From Bacteroidales bacterium (lineage in GTDB: Bacteria > Bacteroidota > Bacteroidia > Bacteroidales > JAADJA01), in the NCBI GenBank assembly GCA_029934735.1, contig JAOZLR010000191.1, positions 1 to 5,540 of the forward strand: a stretch of 5,540 nt of DNA. The letters run 5' to 3'. Under the pieces are notes generated by a model that saw only the letters and a program-made list of their open reading frames with translations, did not search any database and was not told the origin of the DNA. Numbering within the stretch: the first letter of the stretch is position 1; every line of letters begins with the position of its first letter. The translations under genes were made by a program, and so were the position numbers. Shown one piece after another: positions 1-5,540 of the stretch.

Positions 1-243
1 AGGCTCTATAACCGAAAGGTCACTACTCCATGAATAATGCCAAAAGGGTTTAATACCCACAACATACTTATTCCAGGTAAATCCATTTGTGGTAAATGCG
101 GCCCCCTTTTTCTCATATTCCACAACAACTGGAGGTTCTTCATCATCTGGCTTTACATCATCTTTCTTACATGCTGTTGTAAGCATAAGTAAAAATGCAA
201 TAAATAGAAATGGCAACCTCACAAATTTTTCAAAATTCTTCAT
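1..243 (-). CDS. Partial surface lipoprotein, possible Asl1-like (GH128-type) glycoside hydrolase, N-terminus only
   Basis: Only the first 81 codons are present; the gene runs off the window at position 1. The start is ATG at 243-241: an in-frame TAA lies five codons upstream (258-256), and the only other Met, residue 20, would remove the signal peptide. Residues 1-24 are a lipoprotein signal peptide (basic start, hydrophobic LPFLFIAFLLML) with lipobox TTA before Cys25. The following KKDDV fits the Bacteroidota surface-export signal X-K-(D/E)2-X, so outer-surface display is inferred. An acidic, Pro-rich linker (about 28-42) leads to KKG at 45-47, a Trp at 57 and PFWHYSW at 66-72. From memory, this KKG...W...HYSW layout resembles the start of Asl1-like/GH128 glycoside hydrolases, a family with beta-1,3-glucanases. 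The catalytic residues lie outside the window, so the enzyme call is tentative. A second, broken version lies just upstream at 271-480. As the next intact gene after the SusC/SusD pair, it plausibly acts on the same glycan. Confidence 0.8.
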   Translation of the reverse strand, partial: MKNFEKFVRLPFLFIAFLLMLTTACKKDDVKPDDEEPPVVVEYEKKGAAFTTNGFTWNKYVVGIKPFWHYSWSSDLSVIEP

Positions 244-262
244 CTTTTCAATCTTTTAAATA
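240..262 (-). repeat. 23-bp direct repeat, copy A (translation start of the lipoprotein gene)
   Basis: These 23 bases are identical to 761-783 in the same orientation, and similarity stops at both edges. On the minus strand the unit begins TATTTAAAAG and ends GAAAAGATGA. In this copy the ATG is the start codon of the lipoprotein gene at 243, so the repeat is its A-rich initiation leader, of the kind Bacteroidota use in place of a strong Shine-Dalgarno. It lies 8 bases after the stop of the broken lipoprotein fragment. Confidence 0.9.
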
Positions 263-270
263 GTTGACCC

Positions 271-480
271 TTAAAAAGGGGTTATTTTTTCAATTTTATC
301 TTCCCAACCGTGATATTTGGTAACTTTTCCAAAACCTTTTTTGGGATGATGAGCGATGTTTGGCAACTCATCATCAGTTAATTCGTTTGATTCTTTGATT
401 TTATCAGAATTCTCCTTAGTACAGCCTGTTGTTATAACTCCCATAAAAAAAATATATAAAGTGGCCAGATTTTAATTTCC
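271..480 (-). pseudogene. Decayed N-terminal fragment of a second Asl1-like lipoprotein
   Basis: The open frame runs from codon 471-469 to the TAA at 273-271. It reads NLATLYIFFMGVITTGC, a lipoprotein signal peptide with lipobox TTGC, then a charged linker (TKENSDKIKE, with TDDELP further on). It ends PKKGFG..., a Trp, and ITPF directly before the stop. The intact lipoprotein at 243-1 has KKG, Trp and IKPF at matching spacing (8 identities in 23 residues) and continues with WHYSW, so this copy is cut off inside the domain. The start also looks lost: in-frame TAA 474-472 precedes the hydrophobic stretch, and an ATTAAAA stretch stands where ATGAAAAA would be expected, suggesting one substitution and one lost A. 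The only in-frame ATG (444-442) would leave a signal peptide too short to work. A genuine 57-residue small lipoprotein is possible but less likely. Confidence 0.65.
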
Positions 481-506
481 AAGAGAAGTAAAATTTTTGG
501 ATTAGA

Positions 507-542
507 AAAAAAAGGGTAACCTCATACAGCTACCCTTTTTTT
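507..542 (-). terminator. Intrinsic terminator, usable in both directions, after the SusD remnant
   Basis: On the minus strand the stem is GGGTAGC paired with GTTACCC (one G-U wobble) around an 8-base loop. It is flanked by seven A before and a run of eight T after (513-506). The A/T flanks can pair and lengthen the stem. On the plus strand the same element also ends in seven T (536-542), but the wobble becomes an A-C mismatch, so the minus-strand RNA fits better. It sits about 55 bases after the old stop codon of the SusD remnant, so it was probably the end of that lost operon. Today it would still stop any read-through from the intact SusC/SusD pair before the lipoprotein gene. Confidence 0.85.
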
Positions 543-548
543 ACAACA

Positions 549-592
549 CCTAATCAATCAACCTAAAAAAAACTAAATCATTTAACCTAAAA
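549..592 (-). repeat. Imperfect tandem repeat in the 3' UTR of the SusD remnant
   Basis: Two similar units of about 20 bases lie at 549-568 and 572-592. On the plus strand each begins CTAA and ends AACCTAAAA, with ATC-rich sequence between. They fill the space between the remnant's terminal TAG (598-596) and the terminator at 507-542. No coding potential is seen. This may be simple AT-rich slippage or part of an old leader or 3' UTR; I cannot assign a role. Confidence 0.4.
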
Positions 593-595
593 CTA

Positions 596-783
596 CTAGT
601 TCCATTCTGTATGTTACTCCAATGCCTCATTTCTGTCTGCTTCAGAGTGCGGGTTTGGCCAGATAATATGCTTAGGTAGCCATTGTCTTGCCAACAACCT
701 GTTATCATTGGCTTGTTCATATGACATATAATAATTGACTGCCCGTTATTCTAATAACCCTCATCTTTTCAATCTTTTAAATA
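596..783 (-). pseudogene. Decayed C-terminal tail of a second SusD/RagB-family protein
   Basis: From codon 745-743 down to the TAG at 598-596, one frame reads RAVNYYMSYEQAND, then RQWLPKHIIWPNP and SEADRNEALE, a stop (TAA 616-614), and HTEWN. The intact SusD at 928-2460 has RAIDFYMEYEQANN, RYWDPKHVVWPIP and TELDVNTELV at the same spacing, giving 22 identities in 43 residues without gaps. Upstream, the same frame reads LKR-stop-G, matching the conserved LKRWG of the family (454-458 of the intact protein), with TGA at 763-761 in place of the Trp codon. A second stop (TAA 748-746) lies just before RAV. The roughly 450 N-terminal residues are absent, so this is a non-functional remnant of a paralogue. 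Beyond position 760 the sequence is also the 23-bp repeat, so the exact upstream edge of the homology is uncertain. Confidence 0.85.
761..783 (-). repeat. 23-bp direct repeat, copy B (at the broken edge of the SusD remnant)
   Basis: This copy is identical to 240-262 in the same orientation; the two copies start 521 bp apart. Here the ATG starts no usable frame (15 codons, then TGA). Read in the old SusD frame it spells LKR followed by a stop. The unit thus looks like a gene-start leader joined to SusD sequence at a short stretch the two would share (about TTGAAAAGATG). Confidence 0.9.
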
Positions 784-840
784 CGTACAAATCCAATAGT
801 ATTTTTTTATAGACTGATTTTACGGGTATGGATTGTAATT

Positions 841-876
841 AATATCCAAAGGTAGTTAAGAGTACCTCCGGATATT
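841..876 (-). terminator. Strong hairpin after the SusC/SusD pair, probable 3' end of the transcript
   Basis: A 14-bp stem (841-854 with 863-876) encloses an 8-base loop. In the minus-strand RNA every position pairs, with two G-U wobbles. In the plus-strand RNA these become two adjacent A-C mismatches, so the structure belongs to the minus-strand transcript. It starts about 50 bases after the SusD stop. On the minus strand it follows a run of nine A but precedes only TAATTACAAT rather than a T run. It could therefore act as a weak terminator or as a 3' stabilising or processing stem. The nine T (875-883) follow it on the plus strand, where no gene is seen. The rest of 784-927 shows no gene and no promoter I can support. 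Confidence 0.6.
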
Positions 877-927
877 TTTTTTTCATTCAGCATCAGGCAG
901 GCATAATTATTTAGTCTATACTATCAA

Positions 928-2460
928 CTACCATAGCTCGTTTTGTACCAATTCTGTATTTACGTCTAATTCAGTCTGAGGGATTGGCCATACAACATGT
1001 TTTGGATCCCAATAGCGAAGTTTCAACTTACTATTATTAGCTTGTTCATATTCCATGTAAAAGTCAATTGCACGCTCTTTTTGAATTCCCCACCTTTTAA
1101 GATCGAGGTAACGCAAACCTTCAAATGCTGTTTCTATTCTACGTTCGTGACGAACCATTTCAACCAAACTTCCACCAAAATAATTAGTTACTTCTGCCTG
1201 GTCAACCTGAATCATACCAGCTCTGTCGCGTAATTGGTTTATTAATGCAAATATATCACTTGATGAACCGCCACTTTCAGCTAATGCTTCGGCTTTCATA
1301 AGTAGAACTTCACCTAAACGGAATACATAAAAGTCTTCCTCTGCATCGAAATGGTTTTCACTGTTTTGCTCTTCGGTATATTTTCGTTGAGCATAACCCG
1401 TTTGTGTTTTTGTAAATGGGTTCAAAATCTCACCTCTCCATTCACCACCATTACTCATAAGAGATGCATCGAAACGAGGATCCCGGTTTTCTTTTGGTAT
1501 ATCAGGGTTATATAAAGGTGATACAGAGCTTGGTTGTCCGTCAATGCAGAAATAATCTTCACCCAAATTTGACAATGGTTGACTATAGCCTAGAACACCT
1601 GTTCCCCAATAAGCAGCAAAATTAGCACCATCTTCATCAGGCCCTCTCATGAAACATACCGGAAAAATCACTTCATTATTAACTTCATTGGCATTTTGAA
1701 ATAATCCATGAAAATCGGAGAATAAGGCATAATCCATATCTATAACTTTTTGAGACCAGGCAGCTGCGGCAGTCCAATTTTCGTTATATAAATTAATTCT
1801 GGCAAGCAGTGCATATCCGGCACCTTTTGTTGCTTTTCCCCAGGCTGTACCATTTGGTGCTGCTAAATCTTCAACACTACCTTCGAGGTCAGAAATAATA
1901 AATTCAACAATTTCCGATTTACTGTTTTTAGGTACATTAGCGTCAGCTACATCCTGAACAGTTGTTATTAAAGGAACATCCTCATAGGTCATTGAAAGTA
2001 AATTGTAGATCAATGCTCTGATAAATTTTGCTTCAGCAACAATTTGCTTTGCCGAGGCTTCAGGAATGATTTCATCACCTAAAGTTGGAACCACATCGAT
2101 AACACGGTTAGTGCGTCCGATTGCTCGGTACGATGCCCCCCAGAAATTACTAATTAACCCATCGCTTGTATCATGTTCACCTCTTCCAACTTTTCCACCT
2201 TGCATCCATCCCCAACGATTAGCGCCATCATCAGTCATGTAATCCCAACGTTGAACACCTCCGCCCCATGGATCTGAATCATATAAAGAATGACTTTGTA
2301 AAGCTGAATAACAACCGGCTAACGCCATTTTGGCATCTGCTTCGGTTGTCCAAAACGTATCGTCAGCCAAGGCAGTCAATGATTCTCTATCCAGAAAATC
2401 CTTTGAACAGCCTGCAAACAGAATTGTAGTTATAAATAATATTGAAAATATTTTTTTCAT
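928..2460 (-). CDS. SusD/RagB-family nutrient-binding outer-membrane lipoprotein
   Basis: This 510-residue surface lipoprotein would bind a glycan fragment and act as the lid on its SusC partner. The signal peptide (MKKIFSILFITTILFAGC) has lipobox FAG before Cys18, followed by SKDFLD, a common start of mature SusD proteins. Family features in order are DDTFWTTEADAKMALAGCYSA (from about 33; helical N-terminal region), LLMKAEALAE (386-395), INQLRDRAG (407-415), RHERRIETAFEGLRYLDLKR (437-456) and WPIPQTELD (491-499) near the C-terminus. The length is typical and no frame damage is seen. The start follows the SusC stop by 18 bp, so the two are co-transcribed and probably coupled in expression. 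The ligand cannot be told from this sequence; SusD proteins diverge strongly by substrate. A decayed relative of its last 55 or so residues lies downstream at 596-783. Confidence 0.95.
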   Translation of the reverse strand: MKKIFSILFITTILFAGCSKDFLDRESLTALADDTFWTTEADAKMALAGCYSALQSHSLYDSDPWGGGVQRWDYMTDDGANRWGWMQGGKVGRGEHDTSDGLISNFWGASYRAIGRTNRVIDVVPTLGDEIIPEASAKQIVAEAKFIRALIYNLLSMTYEDVPLITTVQDVADANVPKNSKSEIVEFIISDLEGSVEDLAAPNGTAWGKATKGAGYALLARINLYNENWTAAAAWSQKVIDMDYALFSDFHGLFQNANEVNNEVIFPVCFMRGPDEDGANFAAYWGTGVLGYSQPLSNLGEDYFCIDGQPSSVSPLYNPDIPKENRDPRFDASLMSNGGEWRGEILNPFTKTQTGYAQRKYTEEQNSENHFDAEEDFYVFRLGEVLLMKAEALAESGGSSSDIFALINQLRDRAGMIQVDQAEVTNYFGGSLVEMVRHERRIETAFEGLRYLDLKRWGIQKERAIDFYMEYEQANNSKLKLRYWDPKHVVWPIPQTELDVNTELVQNELW

Positions 2461-2478
2461 GATTATATATTTTTAATG

Positions 2479-5400
2479 TTAAAAAGTGATATTTAAACCT
2501 ATTGAATAAACTTTAGCAGAAGGATAATCCCTGTTGCGATCGTCGTTTGTAAGCTTCTCAGGATCATAATCTTTTACTTTAGTTATAGTCCACAAGTTTA
2601 TTCCGGAGAAATAAACTCTTACATTTTCTATTTTCGCCTTTTTTGTTAATTCTGAAGGCAAGGTATATCCAATCTCAAGATTTTTAAGACGTAAATACGA
2701 AGCATCTTTCAACCAAAATGAAGAATATTTACTATTGTTGCCTAAATTTCCCCAACGAGGAGTTTCTGCGTCACGATTATCTTCTGTCCAGTAATCTAAA
2801 GCAACAGAAGTAAACGTTCCACTTGTTTCTGTATTGTACCAATAATAACGATCGATTCCTGATATTCCCTGAAAGAATGCATAAATATCGAAACCTTTAT
2901 AATTTGCCCCAAGATTGAATGCGTATTGCCATTTAGGGAATCTGTTTCCAATAATAGTTCTATCGTAGTCAGATGTTATTTTGCCATCTGGCTCACCATC
3001 AGGTCCACTAATATCCCTATATTTAACATCACCCATACGTAGCGGGCTGCCAAACTGAGTTGGAGCATTATCTAATTCTTCCTGAGTTTGATAATAACCA
3101 TCTGCAATAAAAGCATAGTACGATTGTATTGCTTCTCCCTCTTTGGTTATTGCATTACCGCTAATTGATTCCAGTCCACCATAATCAAGTACTACATTGG
3201 TAACATGCGAGACATTAAATCCACCGTAAATATTCACATTTCCAATATTTTCATTTGCATTAATAGCAAACTCCCATCCTCTGTTTTGAACTTCTCCAAT
3301 ATTTTGGTAAGGAGCTGTAACATTACCTAATGTAGCTGGAATTGGCAAACGAACCAGGATATCACTACTTGTTTTATCAAACCAATCAGCTACAATTTGC
3401 ACTTTATTGTTGAACAAATTCACATCAATACCAATATCAGTGATAGTTGTAGTTTCCCATGTAAGATTTGGATTTGCAAGATTGGTAACAGCAACTCCAG
3501 GAACAACAGCACCATCCCAAATGTAATTTTGTCCAGTCGCAATGGTTTGCATGTATGGGTAGAAACTAGTTCCAATATTCTGATTACCGAGCTGTCCCCA
3601 GCTACCTCTTATCTTCAAGAATGAGATGGGTCCCATATTTGACAAGAAATTTTCATTAGAAGCAACCCATCCGACAGAAGCAGAAGGAAATCCACCCCAA
3701 CGCTTATCCATATTCATACGTGATGTTCCATCGTAACGGTAATTAAGCTCAAGCAGGTACCTGTCGGCATAATTATAGTTTAACCTTCCAAAATATGAAC
3801 TAAGAGCATACTCTCCCGCGGAACCCCCAACATCTTTGTTATTAATTCCTGCGTTAAGTTCATGAATATTATTATTAGGGAAATCTTCAACAGAAGCCAT
3901 AAAATAATCACTCCGGAACAACTGTGCTGACTGACCTGCCAATAAATTAAATTTGTGATTTGAATTAACATTAAAATGATAGGTAAGCAGGTTTTCAACC
4001 TGGTATCTTTTTGTGGTTGTGTTATTGTTTTCCAGCTTATTATGTGTATTCTCCTGGATCAAATCTCCATTAACATCATAAGTTTCATAAGTGGGGGTAA
4101 ATCTTGAAAGCATTGCAGAATTATATACAATAGAGAAATTAGGCTTGAAATGAAGATTTTTAATTACTTCAATATCCGCATATATTCTCCCAAGGAAGTT
4201 ATAGAATTCTGATAAATATTCTCCACGATTTGCAAATTCAACCGGGTTTTTAATAGTACCAACAGTACTTCCAGGCAAATAATAGAGACCATTTACTTGT
4301 CCCCAATCGCCGTTCGAATATTTTACAGGAACCGTTGGGTTTGCGAAACGACGGATGATATAATTCAAATCAGAATCTGAATTGGTAGCATTTGCACTAC
4401 TTAATGTTTCAGTAATGTCTCTTTTAAATCCTGAAAGGTTTATGCCAAGGGTAATCCGGTCAAAAACATCAGCCTCTATATTCGAACGGTAATTATATCT
4501 CTTACTACCAGTATTAAGCATTATACCATCCTGATCCAGGAAATCACCCGAAAACATGTAACGCACATTATTTTTTGTTCCACTTACTGACAAATAAGTA
4601 TTTATCATAGAAGCTGTACTATACATCTCGTCAAACCAATTGGTATTGGACCAACGATCCGGATCTGTACCATCTCTTAACAATTGAACCTGCTCATCTG
4701 AATAAAGAGGATCTTGTCCCTGTTCTGTTAAGTCCAGATTTTGTATTATCGCATAATCCCATGAATCAACAAACTCCGGTTCAACCAATGCTTGCTGCCA
4801 GGCAAACGATGTATTAATACTTACTGTTGGCTTATCACTTTTTCCTTGCTTTGTTGTTACAATAATAACACCATTAGCCGCACGTACACCGTAAATAGCT
4901 GCTGATGCAGCATCTTTAAGAACTGTAACACTTTCGATATCACCCGGAGGAATCTGATTCAATGATGACTCAACACCATCAACAAGTACCAATGGCGCCT
5001 GCCCTGCATTAAGGGTTCCGATACCACGTATTCGGATCTCAGAATTGTCCTTACCAGGCTGGTTGTTAAAATTACTAACCGTTACACCTGTCATTTGCCC
5101 CTGAAGTAACGATGAGGTATTCACAGCCGGACGACTAACCAATTTATCAAAATCTACCGAAGCAACAGATCCGGTAAGATCCGCCTTTCTCTGGCTTTGA
5201 TAACCAGTTACAACAACTTCATCCATCCCGAAACTTTCCGGTTTCATAGATAAATCGATAACTGATCGGTTATTGATTGTAACCACAGTTGTTTTCATCC
5301 CCACAAAAGAGAATGTCAGATTTTCTGTTTCAGAAGATACACTAAAGGTGTATTTACCATCTATATTGGTTATCGTTCCATTTGTGGTACCTTCTTCAAC

Positions 5401-5535
5401 GATTGTCACACCAGGAAGAGGTTCTCCATTTTCATCGGTTACGTTACCTGTAACTTGCAACTCCTGAGCTTGCACAAACACGCCTATAAATAGTATGCAT
5501 GTTAGTAAGCTAAATTTTTGGAAGACTTTTTTCAT
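2479..5535 (-). CDS. SusC/RagA-family TonB-dependent outer-membrane transporter
   Basis: This complete 1018-residue transporter would import oligosaccharides across the outer membrane using TonB energy, with the SusD lipoprotein at 928-2460 as partner. A Sec signal peptide (1-23, cut after VQA) is followed by a carboxypeptidase-regulatory-like beta-sandwich (about 27-100; VTGNVTDENGEPLPGVTI, DGKYTFSV). The TonB box region is DEVVVTGYQ (105-113). The plug (about 115-230) has IRIRGIGTLNAG (167-178), LVLVDGV (182-188) and the SusC hallmark VLKDAASAAIYG then VRAANGVIIVTT (205-228). The rest is the beta-barrel, with SGINLWTITKVKDYDPE (977-993) and the terminal aromatic of SIGLNITF, the signal for barrel assembly. 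There is no STN signalling domain, so control through an anti-sigma partner is unlikely (inference). The start is the first Met of a proper signal peptide, 5 bases from the window edge, so the promoter is not visible. The length is normal and the frame intact. Confidence 0.97.
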   Translation of the reverse strand: MKKVFQKFSLLTCILFIGVFVQAQELQVTGNVTDENGEPLPGVTIVEEGTTNGTITNIDGKYTFSVSSETENLTFSFVGMKTTVVTINNRSVIDLSMKPESFGMDEVVVTGYQSQRKADLTGSVASVDFDKLVSRPAVNTSSLLQGQMTGVTVSNFNNQPGKDNSEIRIRGIGTLNAGQAPLVLVDGVESSLNQIPPGDIESVTVLKDAASAAIYGVRAANGVIIVTTKQGKSDKPTVSINTSFAWQQALVEPEFVDSWDYAIIQNLDLTEQGQDPLYSDEQVQLLRDGTDPDRWSNTNWFDEMYSTASMINTYLSVSGTKNNVRYMFSGDFLDQDGIMLNTGSKRYNYRSNIEADVFDRITLGINLSGFKRDITETLSSANATNSDSDLNYIIRRFANPTVPVKYSNGDWGQVNGLYYLPGSTVGTIKNPVEFANRGEYLSEFYNFLGRIYADIEVIKNLHFKPNFSIVYNSAMLSRFTPTYETYDVNGDLIQENTHNKLENNNTTTKRYQVENLLTYHFNVNSNHKFNLLAGQSAQLFRSDYFMASVEDFPNNNIHELNAGINNKDVGGSAGEYALSSYFGRLNYNYADRYLLELNYRYDGTSRMNMDKRWGGFPSASVGWVASNENFLSNMGPISFLKIRGSWGQLGNQNIGTSFYPYMQTIATGQNYIWDGAVVPGVAVTNLANPNLTWETTTITDIGIDVNLFNNKVQIVADWFDKTSSDILVRLPIPATLGNVTAPYQNIGEVQNRGWEFAINANENIGNVNIYGGFNVSHVTNVVLDYGGLESISGNAITKEGEAIQSYYAFIADGYYQTQEELDNAPTQFGSPLRMGDVKYRDISGPDGEPDGKITSDYDRTIIGNRFPKWQYAFNLGANYKGFDIYAFFQGISGIDRYYWYNTETSGTFTSVALDYWTEDNRDAETPRWGNLGNNSKYSSFWLKDASYLRLKNLEIGYTLPSELTKKAKIENVRVYFSGINLWTITKVKDYDPEKLTNDDRNRDYPSAKVYSIGLNITF

Positions 5536-5540
5536 AAAAA

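Noticed and set aside
266..282. Small palindrome (CCCTT, three bases, AAGGG) as a terminator of the lipoprotein fragment
   Set aside because: The stem is only about 5 bp with a 3-base loop, contains the stop codon, and no T run follows on the minus strand.
743..763. 15-codon open frame starting at the ATG of repeat copy B
   Set aside because: It ends after 15 codons, and the overlapping SusD frame explains the sequence far better.
240..783. Insertion sequence or transposon flanked by a target-site duplication
   Set aside because: No transposase, integrase or terminal inverted repeats are visible between the repeats; the content is PUL gene fragments.
784..840. Bacteroidota promoter (TTTG near -33 and TAnnTTTG near -7) upstream of repeat copy B
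   Set aside because: TTTG occurs, but no second element at proper spacing could be found; AT-rich sequence gives partial matches by chance.
997..1233. Plus-strand open frame of 78 codons
   Set aside because: It lies antisense inside the SusD gene, and its translation shows no recognisable domain.
3397..3624. Plus-strand open frame of 75 codons
   Set aside because: It lies antisense inside the SusC gene, which is intact and well conserved here.
3780..3998. Minus-strand open frame of 72 codons
   Set aside because: It is an alternative frame within SusC with no leader of its own; composition is a by-product of the transporter codons.
5273..5467. Plus-strand open frame of 64 codons
   Set aside because: It is antisense to the N-terminal regulatory-like domain of SusC and has no independent support.

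Overview
The window looks like part of a polysaccharide utilization locus (PUL) from a member of the Bacteroidota. The evidence is an adjacent SusC/SusD-type pair, A-rich leaders without a classical Shine-Dalgarno sequence, a lipoprotein carrying a Bacteroidota-type surface-export signal, and low GC by eye. Every supported gene and gene remnant lies on the minus strand, so transcription runs from high to low coordinates. The promoter of the pair lies outside the window: only 5 bases precede the SusC start codon.

In transcription order, positions 5535-2479 encode a complete SusC/RagA-family TonB-dependent outer-membrane transporter. An 18-bp gap follows, then a complete SusD/RagB-family surface lipoprotein (2460-928). 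Together these would form the lidded import complex for an oligosaccharide. A strong hairpin (841-876) lies about 50 bp after the SusD stop. At the far end, positions 243-1 hold the first 81 codons of another lipoprotein. It has a clear lipobox and a short segment that resembles the start of Asl1-like (GH128-type) glycoside hydrolases. If that is right, it is the surface enzyme of this locus, but only its N-terminus is visible.

The stretch 244-927 has no intact gene but is not empty. It contains a decayed C-terminal tail of a second SusD protein (596-783), about half identical over 43 residues to the intact SusD and carrying three in-frame stops. Next come an AT-rich 3' UTR with an imperfect repeat and a textbook intrinsic terminator (507-542). 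Last is the decayed N-terminus of a second lipoprotein (271-480) that resembles the one at 243-1. A perfect 23-bp direct repeat (240-262 and 761-783) brackets this block, and one copy of it is the start region of the intact lipoprotein gene. The block therefore repeats the surrounding order (SusD end, hairpin, lipoprotein start) in a diverged, broken form.

No RNA gene, CRISPR array, transposase or plus-strand gene could be supported. The nearest thing to a new observation is the scar of a second, related PUL segment between the 23-bp repeats. I see no sign of an entirely new system.
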